From the NCBI GenBank assembly GCA_910589055.1, contig CAJURN010000001.1, forward strand, positions 186,001 to 250,000: 64,000 bases of DNA. Direction: 5' to 3'. The position numbers and the translations under genes are program-made. Shown piece by piece: positions 1 to 9,166 of this stretch (position 1 is its first letter; each line of letters begins with the position of its first letter). The notes below the pieces were generated by a model. It saw nothing but the letters and a program-made list of their open reading frames with translations, searched no databases and was not told where the DNA came from. Source of the DNA: an uncultured Muribaculaceae bacterium. GTDB lineage: Bacteria; Bacteroidota; Bacteroidia; Bacteroidales; Muribaculaceae.

Positions 1-1
1 C

Positions 2-796
2 GAGCTCAACTACGAAGTCGAGCGACTGCGCCGCGAACTTGCCGCTGCCAAGGAGGGTGCGCCTGTCGAATCCGCGCCTGCTCCTGCCGATACGGAAAAA
101 ATCGAAGCCCTCGAACGCGACAATCAGACTCTCCGCCAGTCGCTTGACCTCCAGAAGGAACAGCACAAGACGTCGCAGACGATGATAAACGACCTCCAGC
201 ACGAACTTGTGGCCGAACGGAAGGCCCGCGAGGAAGCCGCTGCCGAGGTGGAGGAAGCGCGCAAGCTGATTGCTGAAATCGAAACCTTGCAGAAGCAGAT
301 GGAGGCCGTGGGAGAACTCATAGCCAAACGTGATGCCAAGATAAGCAAGCTCCGTGCATCCAACAAAGACCTGCGCCGCAGGCTCACTGCCGCCGAAAAT
401 GCGGCACAGGCCGCAAACCGCTCGGCGTCATTAGCTCAGATGACAATGGAGATAGACGCCGGTGAGCCTAACCTCTTCTCCGTGGAAGAACCGGCTCCCG
501 AAGCCTACGGCACTGCGCAGGAATCTTCCCCGGAGAATCTTGTAACCGACACACCAGCTGAATATACATCCGCAGCTCCTGCCGACGCACCCGTGCGCGA
601 GGCCGAGATGCTCACAACCGAACCGTTCAGCCCCGATGATCTTGACGATGATTTCGAGGCCGCCGACTGGTTTGTATCCGTTCCGCCGCGCGGCACAACC
701 CTGCGTTCCGAGATTGGCGAGAGCGATTTCGGCTATCACGAACCGCCCAAAAAGAATCCCAAGAAGGAAAATGACGCCCAGCTTTCCCTTTTCTGA
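2..796 (+). CDS. Coiled-coil protein with C-terminal clamp-binding-like motif (5' partial)
   Basis: The reading frame is open from the window edge, so the start lies upstream. The visible 264 residues begin with a long heptad-rich, Glu/Lys/Arg/Ala-rich stretch (about residues 1-140) typical of a coiled coil. An acidic low-complexity region follows, then a short basic stretch. The last five residues are QLSLF (779-793), which match the bacterial beta-sliding-clamp binding consensus QL[SD]LF. No catalytic domain is visible in this part. The missing N-terminus may hold an enzymatic domain such as a nuclease, but that is a guess. A short gap of 45 bp separates it from the peptidase gene. Sure of the CDS, unsure of the function. 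Confidence 0.8.
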   Translation, partial: ELNYEVERLRRELAAAKEGAPVESAPAPADTEKIEALERDNQTLRQSLDLQKEQHKTSQTMINDLQHELVAERKAREEAAAEVEEARKLIAEIETLQKQMEAVGELIAKRDAKISKLRASNKDLRRRLTAAENAAQAANRSASLAQMTMEIDAGEPNLFSVEEPAPEAYGTAQESSPENLVTDTPAEYTSAAPADAPVREAEMLTTEPFSPDDLDDDFEAADWFVSVPPRGTTLRSEIGESDFGYHEPPKKNPKKENDAQLSLF

Positions 797-841
797 CCTT
801 CACGGAATCCTTTCGTTGAATTAATTGTTTATCCATTTGAA

Positions 842-3067
842 ATGAAAAAGACCGACATATCAACCATATCCAGCCTGCCACGCAGGATTTTCATACCCGC
901 CGCCATGCTCGCATGCTCAATTATGCCTGCCGTGGCCGCAGCTCCGGTATCTGCCGCAAGTGAACTGAGAGCCTACACCGCTCCCGAAAGCTCACCTGCC
1001 AATCCCGGCGAAATGACATTCATGCCCGACGGAAAACAGTATGCCGAACTGTCGCAGGATCGCAAGAAAATCGTGCTCCGCGATATCCGCACGGGGCAGG
1101 AAGCATCGGTGCTCTTCGACGTTGCAAACGCCCGCGAGACAACGCTCCACGCCATCGAGGGCTTCACGCTGAGCCGCGACGCATCCAAGATTCTCGTATG
1201 GGTAGGTTCGGAGTCGGTCTACCGCCGCTCCACCACGGCCTCGTATTATGTGTATGAGGTACGCAGCCGCCTGCTCAAACCGCTGTCCACAACCCACAGC
1301 GTGCAGCAGTCGCCCCTGTTCTCGCCCGACTCGCGAATGGTGGCTTTCGTGGCTGAAAACAATATCTATGTCGCCAAGCTCGATTACGGCACTGAAGTGG
1401 CCGTTACGACCGACGGCGAACGCAATTCGGTTATCAACGGTATTCCCGACTGGACCTACGAAGAGGAATTCGGACAGACATGCTCGATGACATGGGCTCC
1501 CGACAACCTCACGCTCTGCTATCTCCGCTACGACGAGAAAGCCGTGCCCACCTATACCCTCCCCATCTACGAGGGCACATGCGACGCCCGCAAGGACTTC
1601 GCGCTCTATCCCGGCGTGTTCAGCTACAAATACCCCGTGGCCGGGGAGACAAACTCCACAGTGAGCCTGCACAGCTACGATGTGGAAACCCGCAAAATCA
1701 AGGACATCACACTTCCTGACTCAAAAATCGAGTACATTCCGGTGATTAAATACGGTCCGGACGCGTCGTCGCTCATGGTTGCCACACTCAACCGCGACCA
1801 GAACCGTTTCGAACTGTACAAGGTTAATCCGAAATCAACCGTTGTAAAGAGCGTCTACGTCGACGAGACCAAAGGCTGGATTGAGGAAAAAGCCTATTGC
1901 GACATCACATACGGCGAGACGGAATTTGTGGTGAACAGCACCCGCTCGGGCTACAACCATCTTTATGCCTACTCATATGCCGGAGCGCTCGTGCGCACTC
2001 TCACATCCGGCGACTTCGATGTCACCGACTACTACGGTGCCGACGCATTAGGCAACTACTACTACCAGTGTGCCGCCCCCACGCCAATGGACCGTACCGT
2101 TGTCCGAGTTGACCGGAAAGGAGTCAAAACCGTAATCTCAGTATCCGACGGCACAAATTCCGCCGAATTTGCCCCCGGCATGGATGTGTTCCGCCTTTGC
2201 CACAGCGACATCAACACCCCTCCGGTCTACACCTTGTGCAAGGCCGACGGCGGCAAGAGCCTGCGCGTGATTGAGGATAACAGTGCTTACGCATCCCGCA
2301 CTGCCTCCATGAAGGCTCAGAAGGAATTCTTCACCATGACTTCGGCCGGAAACACCCTCAACGGCTACATCGTGAAGCCCCGCGACTTCAATCCGTCCAA
2401 GAAGTATCCCGTGATTATGTCACAGTACAGCGGCCCCGGATCGCAGTCGGTACTCAACCGCTGGAGCCTTGATTGGGAACAATATTTCGCCAACCATGGT
2501 TATGTGATTGTATGTGTCGACGGTCGCGGCACAGGTGGCCGAGGCACGGAATTCATGTTCAGCGTCTACAAGAATCTCGGTTATTACGAGACTCAGGACC
2601 AGATTGCCGCAGCCCGTTATGCAGCCTCGCTTCCTTACGTGGACGCAGCCCGTATCGGTATCTACGGCTGGAGCTTCGGTGGATATGAGTCGCTGATGTG
2701 TGCCACAGCCGAGGATTCTCCTTATGCAGCCGCAGTAGCAATCGCTCCCGTGACCGACTGGAAGTACTACGACACCGTGTACACCGAGCGCTATATGCTC
2801 ACACCTCAGCAGAATTTCAAGGGCTACCTTGATTCGGCACCCCTCTACCGCGCCGACAAGCTCGCATGCCCGCTTCTGCTAATGTACGGAACGAGCGACG
2901 ACAACGTTCACCCCGCCAACTCCCTGCAATTCGTGTCGCGCCTTCAGAGCAAAGGCCTGCTGTGCGACATGTTCGTATTCCCCAACATGAACCATTCCAT
3001 CAACGGCTGCGACGCCCGTTCGGTAGTATGGGCAAAAATGTTTGATTTCTTCAACCAAAAACTATAA
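842..3067 (+). CDS. S9 family peptidase, dipeptidyl peptidase IV-like
   Basis: An exported serine exopeptidase of the prolyl oligopeptidase family, expected to remove Xaa-Pro dipeptides from peptides in the periplasm. The 741 residues match DPP4 length. An N-terminal signal peptide with a basic start and an Ala-rich h-region ends near residue 40. A beta-propeller domain follows and includes an EEEFG motif like the DPP4 double-Glu motif that binds the substrate N-terminus. The C-terminal alpha/beta-hydrolase domain carries GWSFGG with nucleophile Ser611, the Asp686 motif TSDDN and His718. The stop overlaps the next start by one base (TAATG), which suggests translational coupling. Confidence 0.93.
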   Translation: MKKTDISTISSLPRRIFIPAAMLACSIMPAVAAAPVSAASELRAYTAPESSPANPGEMTFMPDGKQYAELSQDRKKIVLRDIRTGQEASVLFDVANARETTLHAIEGFTLSRDASKILVWVGSESVYRRSTTASYYVYEVRSRLLKPLSTTHSVQQSPLFSPDSRMVAFVAENNIYVAKLDYGTEVAVTTDGERNSVINGIPDWTYEEEFGQTCSMTWAPDNLTLCYLRYDEKAVPTYTLPIYEGTCDARKDFALYPGVFSYKYPVAGETNSTVSLHSYDVETRKIKDITLPDSKIEYIPVIKYGPDASSLMVATLNRDQNRFELYKVNPKSTVVKSVYVDETKGWIEEKAYCDITYGETEFVVNSTRSGYNHLYAYSYAGALVRTLTSGDFDVTDYYGADALGNYYYQCAAPTPMDRTVVRVDRKGVKTVISVSDGTNSAEFAPGMDVFRLCHSDINTPPVYTLCKADGGKSLRVIEDNSAYASRTASMKAQKEFFTMTSAGNTLNGYIVKPRDFNPSKKYPVIMSQYSGPGSQSVLNRWSLDWEQYFANHGYVIVCVDGRGTGGRGTEFMFSVYKNLGYYETQDQIAAARYAASLPYVDAARIGIYGWSFGGYESLMCATAEDSPYAAAVAIAPVTDWKYYDTVYTERYMLTPQQNFKGYLDSAPLYRADKLACPLLLMYGTSDDNVHPANSLQFVSRLQSKGLLCDMFVFPNMNHSINGCDARSVVWAKMFDFFNQKL

Positions 3068-4395
3068 TGTCAGATAAAACACCCAAGACCCATCCCGGAG
3101 CCGTGCTCGTGTCGATGAGCATCGACTGGGCGATAGCGTTCGGCGCAGTGGCAGTGCTTCTGATAGCATCGCTGCTTGTATCGCCGCTTCTGCTGCCCTT
3201 CATAGGCTTCCTGCTGGTCTTTGCCATAACTTCCTATATCAAGTCCGACAAGATGTACGGACGCGGTGCTTCGCCGCTCATTCTGATTGTGGGCCGGATT
3301 GCGGTTGGATGGTCGTCGGTGATAATGCTCGCCATAAACATCCTTTTCACCCCCTGGCTCGTGGGTCGTGTGCTCCATCTTGAGCTGTACAACGACGAAA
3401 TCCCCTTCATCACCTCGCTCGTGACCTTCCCGGTGCTTGCCGTGGTGTGTGCCGTGACACTGTTCCGAGCAGGAAACATGCGCCACTTCGTCGAGGCTCG
3501 TCAGCGCAGGGGTGTATTCTCATCGGACACCACTCTCACCACCATCTACTACCGCGAGACGCGCTATCAGACACAGGTTCTGTTAATCCTGTCGCTCGTA
3601 ATTTCCGCGGCTGAGTATTGGTACTACTTCACACGCTACATCAATTCCAATCTCAACAGCCCCGACCGTTTTTTCTTCATCTACATGCCGGTGGCTGTGT
3701 ACATCCTCTCGGTTGTATTCATGTTCGGACGTTACGGCTCCATGATTCCGGTGTTTGAGCTTCTTCGAGGAGCCATGCCCGAAAACAGCACCGTGCTCCG
3801 TTATCTCGTGTTCTGCGGCGATGAGATTCTTCTGCGCAAGAATCCGGTCGGAAAGCTCGACACCCCTGCCGAGACGGTTCTCAACCGTCAGGGACAGCTT
3901 CCCGAGGAAGAAGCCCGGCTGCTCTTCACGGAAATGACAGGAATGTCGGATTTTGGAATAAAGTATATGTTCACCGGCTCGGGATTCGCTGCCGGTCCGG
4001 ACATCATGCTTTACTCGGTGTTTGTGCGTCCCGAAGATAAGGAAAAGATGATTTCCGACTTCTCCGACGGTGGAAGCTGGCACAATCTCTACTCCCTCGA
4101 CGCCGCCCTGAAAGATGGCTCGGCAGCTCCGGAGCTTGCCAATGAAATCTACCGCATCTACACCATCACCATGGCCTGGAAGACCTACGACCGCGATGGA
4201 CGCCGATTGTATCCCATCAAGCACTATCGTCCCACCTTCCGCCTCCGCGACCTCAAGGACTGGACTGTGGACTACGATGACCTGTCGTGGTTCGGCGTAG
4301 CGGGAAACAATGAGGATCGCCCGTTCTTCCGTCTGAGGAAGCTCTGGAACCGCCTTACAACAATGTTCAACTCACGTATCAACGCCCGAGGATGA
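3067..4395 (+). CDS. Multi-pass membrane protein of unknown function
   Basis: A 442-residue protein I do not recognise. The first about 230 residues contain roughly six hydrophobic segments (for example around residues 17-60, 80-105, 120-140, 170-190 and 205-225). A soluble C-terminal half follows, with no motif I can name. It lies between a DPP4-like peptidase (1-base overlap) and miaA (4-base overlap), so it is almost certainly cotranscribed with both. A role at the inner membrane is all that can be inferred. Confidence 0.75.
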   Translation: MSDKTPKTHPGAVLVSMSIDWAIAFGAVAVLLIASLLVSPLLLPFIGFLLVFAITSYIKSDKMYGRGASPLILIVGRIAVGWSSVIMLAINILFTPWLVGRVLHLELYNDEIPFITSLVTFPVLAVVCAVTLFRAGNMRHFVEARQRRGVFSSDTTLTTIYYRETRYQTQVLLILSLVISAAEYWYYFTRYINSNLNSPDRFFFIYMPVAVYILSVVFMFGRYGSMIPVFELLRGAMPENSTVLRYLVFCGDEILLRKNPVGKLDTPAETVLNRQGQLPEEEARLLFTEMTGMSDFGIKYMFTGSGFAAGPDIMLYSVFVRPEDKEKMISDFSDGGSWHNLYSLDAALKDGSAAPELANEIYRIYTITMAWKTYDRDGRRLYPIKHYRPTFRLRDLKDWTVDYDDLSWFGVAGNNEDRPFFRLRKLWNRLTTMFNSRINARG

Positions 4396-5312
4396 TGTCA
4401 GCACCGGAACTGCTTGTTATTCTCGGCCCCACCGCGTCGGGAAAGACAGCCGCGGGAGTCTCGGTTGCCAAGGCACTCAACGGCGAGATTATAAGCGCCG
4501 ATTCACGGCAGATTTACCGTGGCATGGACCTTGGCACGGGCAAAGACCTCGAAGAGTACGGCGATGTGCCGTATCATCTTATCGACATCGCCCCTGCCGG
4601 ATATAAGTACAACCTTTACGAATATCTGCGCGATTGCGAGACCGCCATGGCCGACATCCGGAGCCGTGGGCGCCTGCCCATGCTCGTGGGAGGTACCGGG
4701 CTTTATATCGAATCGGTGCTGAAAGGGCTGAGGCTCCCCGAGGTTCCTGAGAACCGTACCCTCCGCGAGGAGTTGGCCTCGCATACATTGCCCGAACTGA
4801 AAGCCATGCTTGAAGGGATGAAACGCCTCCATAACAGCACCGATGTCGACACGGCTCAGCGGGCTATACGTGCCATAGAGATTGAGACTTATTACCTCGA
4901 ACATCCCGATATGGCTGAGCAGGCACGCCCTCATCCTGTTGAGAACGCGCTTGTGGTAGGCCTCGACATTTCCCGTGAGGACAGACGACGCAAGATTTCA
5001 TCACGGCTTCAGGCACGACTCGACGGGGGCATGGTGGAGGAAGTGCGCGCACTGCTCGATTCCGGAATCCCGGCCGACGACCTGATTTATTACGGCTTGG
5101 AATACAAATATCTCACGCTCCACGTCACCGGACAACTCGATTATGCCCAAATGAAGGAGCAACTTGAAATTGCCATACATCAGTTTGCCAAGCGTCAGAT
5201 GACGTGGTTCCGCGGGATGGAGCGACGCGGATTCAACATCCATTGGCTGCCTTACGACATGCCATACAACGAAATGGCCGACGCCATCCGGCAACTTGCA
5301 GCCCGGATGTAG
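4392..5312 (+). CDS. miaA: tRNA dimethylallyltransferase
   Basis: Transfers a dimethylallyl group to N6 of A37 in tRNAs that read UNN codons, acting in the cytoplasm. The 306 residues fit the family. The N-terminal P-loop GPTASGKT is followed by the conserved DSRQIYRGMDLGTGK segment and the GGTGLY substrate motif. The C-terminal half contains the ISREDRRRKI and QFAKRQMTWFRG regions typical of MiaA. The start overlaps the previous stop (ATGATG); the second ATG at 4395 is also possible. Confidence 0.95.
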   Translation: MMSAPELLVILGPTASGKTAAGVSVAKALNGEIISADSRQIYRGMDLGTGKDLEEYGDVPYHLIDIAPAGYKYNLYEYLRDCETAMADIRSRGRLPMLVGGTGLYIESVLKGLRLPEVPENRTLREELASHTLPELKAMLEGMKRLHNSTDVDTAQRAIRAIEIETYYLEHPDMAEQARPHPVENALVVGLDISREDRRRKISSRLQARLDGGMVEEVRALLDSGIPADDLIYYGLEYKYLTLHVTGQLDYAQMKEQLEIAIHQFAKRQMTWFRGMERRGFNIHWLPYDMPYNEMADAIRQLAARM

Positions 5313-5343
5313 GCAATATCCGATTACCACACTCTCCCCGCCC

Positions 5344-6297
5344 ATGAAAACGTACTCCCGCCTACTTTTACTTGCTTCTGCCGCATTTTTTGCAGCAGGG
5401 GATGCCAGTGCAGCCTCGCCTGTGGTGCTTCAGCGCGATACGATTCCCGACGCTCTCAGGGAGCTGTCGTATCATTTACGTATCGCTCCGGAGCTTTCAC
5501 GGGAGACCTTGCTTACAGTGCGGTGGGGATGTCGCTTAGCCGAATCTGACAGCATTGGAGAGTTGCGTCTTGACATGCGTATTCCGGCCACAGTGCAGGA
5601 CGATGCCGTGCTCAAATCAAAATGCAGTTATAGCCTGACGCTGAATACAGGCGACAGGGATTCACTCATATCCTCGGACTCGTTCAAAACTAATCTGGCA
5701 TTGTCCCCGGCAGGATTCTCGGTTGTCCTCAATCACTCCCGTGGAGGCACTGCGGTGGAATTTGGAGGTGAAAAGGCATCCGCCGAGGTAGAACTTAATC
5801 CGCAATGGACGCCTGCGGTCTACATCCTTGCCGAGAGTCCGCGACAACTGAACGTATCACGCAAGACGATGCGTGTGTCGGAGCGTGAGCCTGTGCGGAT
5901 GTGCCGCTTTGCCGACATGGGTGAACTCGAAACATATCTCAAGGCGTCCGTTGACCCTCACGAGGGCTTTTGGACCTATCTTGACCGCGACATGAACCAC
6001 GCCACCATATCCTTAGGCGGCAACTATATGCTTGCGACGGTAAAGGAAGGCGATGCCTACGACATCATCATGATTCAAGGTGCAAAGGCATACTCCTGCG
6101 ACTGGCCTGCACTGCGCGTAAAGGGTCGGCTCCGTCCCACCGTCTTCATGCACCATTTCGACCTTGACTGGACCGACGCATCCGGCAGCGCCGTCAACGC
6201 CGAATCCTCCGCAACAATCATCGACGGCACCATACTTGCCCTCACTTTCCCCCTGCTCAAAACTGCTGTCCGCTTCAGCAAATATCCCGTCAGATAG
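5344..6297 (+). CDS. Secreted protein of unknown function
   Basis: A 317-residue protein with a clear signal peptide at this ATG (MKTYSRLLLLASAAFF followed by an Ala/Gly cleavage region). A longer reading from 5296 would put hydrophilic residues in front of the signal, so the internal ATG is preferred. The mature part is beta-rich with no family I can name; its general look recalls Bacteroidota DUF3108-like periplasmic proteins, but I would not assign that. It follows miaA by 31 bp and converges on the MBOAT gene with only 9 bp between stops. Confidence 0.7.
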   Translation: MKTYSRLLLLASAAFFAAGDASAASPVVLQRDTIPDALRELSYHLRIAPELSRETLLTVRWGCRLAESDSIGELRLDMRIPATVQDDAVLKSKCSYSLTLNTGDRDSLISSDSFKTNLALSPAGFSVVLNHSRGGTAVEFGGEKASAEVELNPQWTPAVYILAESPRQLNVSRKTMRVSEREPVRMCRFADMGELETYLKASVDPHEGFWTYLDRDMNHATISLGGNYMLATVKEGDAYDIIMIQGAKAYSCDWPALRVKGRLRPTVFMHHFDLDWTDASGSAVNAESSATIIDGTILALTFPLLKTAVRFSKYPVR

Positions 6298-6306
6298 CTG
6301 GGTTTC

Positions 6307-7776
6307 TCAGAACTGGAAGTAGATGAAAGGAGCGACGTCTTCGCCGCGGAGTTCGAGAACGAGCTGCACGGTGATTACGAAAATAAGCAGTTTGACCCAC
6401 CACGGGGAGGATACGAACCACTGCCCGGCTTTGTCCCAGAAACCGTCGGGCATCGCGTGGGCTACGATTATGACGCCCATAAGTACGAGCCATAGCATAC
6501 GTGCCGAAGCAAAAGCCGGGAAATATGACAGAGAGAAGTCATTGAACACGTTGCTCACCACGAGCCACGAGTCGCCCCATGAATCGGCACGAAAAAATAC
6601 CCACAGCAATGCCACAAAACTCATTGTAACAAGCCAAAAGAAAGCCCGGCACACAGGATTGTCCGACCAACGGCCAAGATAAGGCTTCGAGGCCTTGTGC
6701 ACTGCGAGCCCGAGACCGTGCATACCGCCCCAAAACACGAATTTCCAGGCTGCACCATGCCACAGGCCGCCTATCAGCATGGTTGCGAAATTGTTGATAT
6801 AGGTGCGACGGGTGCCTTTGCGGTTTCCTCCCAATGGGATGTAGATATAGTCGCGAAGCCACGATGACAGCGATATGTGCCAGCGGCGCCAGAAGTCGGT
6901 GAGGTTTCCGGCTTTGTAAGGGAAGTTGAAGTTCTGCGCCAGTCGGAAACCCATTATCATGGCTATGCCGATTGCCATGTCGGAGTAGCCCGAGAAGTCG
7001 CAGTAGATCTGCATCGTATAGCCTATTATGCCCATGAGGGTCTCGAAGCCGGAATATCCTGTGGGCGACTGAAATATAAGGTCGTTGTACTGGGCAATAT
7101 AATCGGCTATCACGGCTTTCTTGAGCACACCGAGGATAATGAGCCACAGGCCGAGATAGACCTCCGAAGTGGTGGCATGACGGTTCTCCCGGATTTGCGG
7201 CAGGAAGTAGTCGGCACGAACGATAGGGCCGGCCACAAGCGCCGGAAAGAACGAAAGGAAAAACGCGTATTCAATCCATGTGCGCGTGGGAGCGACACGC
7301 TTCTTGTACACGTCGATTATATAGCTGACCGACTGGAATGTATAGAATGAGATTCCAACGGGCAGAATCAGGTCGAGGGGCTGGAAATTGCCCTGTACAA
7401 GCGCCGATATGTTCCAAAGGAAAAAGTTGGCGTATTTGAAGTAGGCGAGTATTCCCAACGACGCCGTGAGCGATATTCCCACATAGATCTTACGCAGCCG
7501 TATATAGGGCGTCTTCATCATCAGCCGCGACAGCGACCAGTCGAGCACAGACGTGGCAAACAGCAGAAACACAAACATTCCGCTGCTCTTGTAGTAGAAA
7601 TAGAAGCTGAACGCCGTAACAAAAAGCACCATCTGCCACATGCGTCTCTTCAAAAGTGAGTAGACGGGCAGAAACACAAGGAACAAAGCCCAAAACGTGC
7701 CGCTCGAAAAGAGCATCGGCTCATTTTCGATATAAAGCAGGCGCGAATATATATTGTGTAGAACGTCGGTGAGCAT
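6307..7776 (-). CDS. MBOAT family O-acyltransferase (AlgI/DltB-like)
   Basis: A multi-pass membrane acyltransferase that would move an acyl group, probably acetyl, across the inner membrane to an extracytoplasmic acceptor. The 489 residues hold about ten hydrophobic segments. They include the MBOAT landmarks: the FSGYSDMAIG segment, DFWRRWHISLSSW, and GGLWHGAAWKF with the conserved catalytic-type His, followed by GGMHG. The start at 7776 lies 8 bp after the SGNH gene stop; an upstream extension would overlap that gene. Pairing with an SGNH protein mirrors AlgI-AlgJ/X and DltB-DltD systems. The acceptor is unknown. Confidence 0.9.
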   Translation of the reverse strand: MLTDVLHNIYSRLLYIENEPMLFSSGTFWALFLVFLPVYSLLKRRMWQMVLFVTAFSFYFYYKSSGMFVFLLFATSVLDWSLSRLMMKTPYIRLRKIYVGISLTASLGILAYFKYANFFLWNISALVQGNFQPLDLILPVGISFYTFQSVSYIIDVYKKRVAPTRTWIEYAFFLSFFPALVAGPIVRADYFLPQIRENRHATTSEVYLGLWLIILGVLKKAVIADYIAQYNDLIFQSPTGYSGFETLMGIIGYTMQIYCDFSGYSDMAIGIAMIMGFRLAQNFNFPYKAGNLTDFWRRWHISLSSWLRDYIYIPLGGNRKGTRRTYINNFATMLIGGLWHGAAWKFVFWGGMHGLGLAVHKASKPYLGRWSDNPVCRAFFWLVTMSFVALLWVFFRADSWGDSWLVVSNVFNDFSLSYFPAFASARMLWLVLMGVIIVAHAMPDGFWDKAGQWFVSSPWWVKLLIFVITVQLVLELRGEDVAPFIYFQF

Positions 7777-7783
7777 GGGGAAG

Positions 7784-8587
7784 CTACTTCTCGTCGGGCT
7801 GATGTACAAACACACGCGTGGCACTACCCGACTGCACGGCAGGAACGGAAAGGCGAATCGGATGCGCCGCATGCAGGGGCATCCAACGTACCACGCTGTC
7901 CATCCACAATGCCGCCGAGGCCGAAGTGGGATGCGCGCCGTCTTTCTTGCGGTCAAAGCTCATGCCGTCGCTAAGGAAGAAGCAGCCTTCGGCAGCCTTG
8001 GATGCGACAAGCCGGTTGATACCCGTATCGGGCTTCCAGTTGGGAGGGCCGATCCACACGTAAGGAATATTTCCGATGTCGGAAATGATATTGGCTACAT
8101 ACTGCGAGCGCTTTTCCTCGATGCGGCTCACGAAAAGCTCGTTTGCTCCGAGACAGACAAAGACGAACGTCGGTTTTATCCTGCGGATATAGTCTCGCAG
8201 GCGGTCGGATTTGCCCCAGCGCTCCGAAGTCGAGCTATACCATATTACGGTGTAGAGCTTGTGGCCGTTTGCCTCGCAATAAGCGGCAAGCCGCTTGGAA
8301 AGGCCTTCGAGCATAGAATCGCCGATGAAAAGTATGGTCTGTGCAGCGGTATCAACTTCCGCCGGAATTGACGGGCGTTCAAGCGGCAGGCTACATTCCT
8401 CGTCAAGACCCGACGAGACGTGCAGCGTATCCTCACCGGAGTCACGGGGCGCGAAAATGGCACTGTGGATTCCGGAGGATTTGAACGAATGTCCGGCCAC
8501 CTCAATGCTGTCGAACGACGACAGCACTGTGAAAAACACAAAAGCCACAGCCAGCAGGCTCCAAAGTCCCAGATAATTCCTTTTCAT
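7784..8587 (-). CDS. SGNH-hydrolase-fold protein, partner of MBOAT acyltransferase
   Basis: A 267-residue protein with an N-terminal membrane anchor (NYLGLWSLLAVAFVFFTVL) and a periplasmic SGNH domain. Block I is FIGDSMLEG with the Ser nucleophile, a CLGANE block resembles block III, and DGAHPT near the C-terminus supplies the Asp/His pair. It resembles the periplasmic acetyltransferase/esterase partners in alginate and other O-acetylation systems. The ATG at 8587 is chosen; a TTG 15 bp upstream is less likely. It is translated 11 bp after the Rieske-like gene and just before the MBOAT gene, so the pair should act on the same polymer. Confidence 0.85.
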   Translation of the reverse strand: MKRNYLGLWSLLAVAFVFFTVLSSFDSIEVAGHSFKSSGIHSAIFAPRDSGEDTLHVSSGLDEECSLPLERPSIPAEVDTAAQTILFIGDSMLEGLSKRLAAYCEANGHKLYTVIWYSSTSERWGKSDRLRDYIRRIKPTFVFVCLGANELFVSRIEEKRSQYVANIISDIGNIPYVWIGPPNWKPDTGINRLVASKAAEGCFFLSDGMSFDRKKDGAHPTSASAALWMDSVVRWMPLHAAHPIRLSVPAVQSGSATRVFVHQPDEK

Positions 8588-8598
8588 CGCCGGACGTG

Positions 8599-9144
8599 TC
8601 AATACGAAACAACCATATACTCACCCGTACGTCCCGGGCCGACGTAATACACCCTAAGGCCATAACCTCTTTCTGCCGCGGTGCCCGACACGGGATGGCC
8701 TGCCAGGCTGAATACGTCGTAAGTGCTGTGGCACTCAGGACACTCGGCAAGCATGGTTTCCTTGTCGATGGCAACACGTACATTGCTCCGGCACTCCACG
8801 GGGCACGCAAGGTCGTAGGCACGCGGCGAACCGTAGACGTCCATGAGCAGCAGCACGCCGCCGAAACCGGTATAAGTAAGCGCCGTATATGGATACTTTG
8901 CAGGAATCCGCTCTTCGCGTATGAATCGCGCCCAGTCCATAGCACCTCCGAGACCGTAAGTGTTCCATTCGGCCACTGTGTTGAACACGAGATTGACCGC
9001 CACAGGAGGTATGCGGTCATCGTCGAGACGGTGACAGGAGGCAGGAATGAATCCGGCTATCAGCGACAGGCATAAAGCACGCCAGCCCATCCTCCATGCA
9101 GGGCGGATGAGCTGTTTAAGTGTGCGGCTATGAAACTTTTTCAT
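8599..9144 (-). CDS. Rieske-like lipoprotein with four-cysteine site
   Basis: A 181-residue predicted lipoprotein. The signal region ends in PASC, a plausible lipobox with Cys about residue 37. The domain has Rieske-like spacing, but the usual ligand His residues are absent: the first pair reads CPVEC instead of CxH, and the second reads CPECH instead of CPxH followed by G. The site is therefore four-Cys, as in zinc ribbons or rubredoxin, or a degenerate Rieske fold. It sits between the SRPBCC gene and the SGNH/MBOAT pair in one operon. The ATG at 9144 was chosen because it precedes the signal sequence and leaves a 22-bp gap to the upstream gene. Confidence 0.7.
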   Translation of the reverse strand: MKKFHSRTLKQLIRPAWRMGWRALCLSLIAGFIPASCHRLDDDRIPPVAVNLVFNTVAEWNTYGLGGAMDWARFIREERIPAKYPYTALTYTGFGGVLLLMDVYGSPRAYDLACPVECRSNVRVAIDKETMLAECPECHSTYDVFSLAGHPVSGTAAERGYGLRVYYVGPGRTGEYMVVSY

Positions 9145-9166
9145 ACGCGCGAAAATAAAGTCATAA

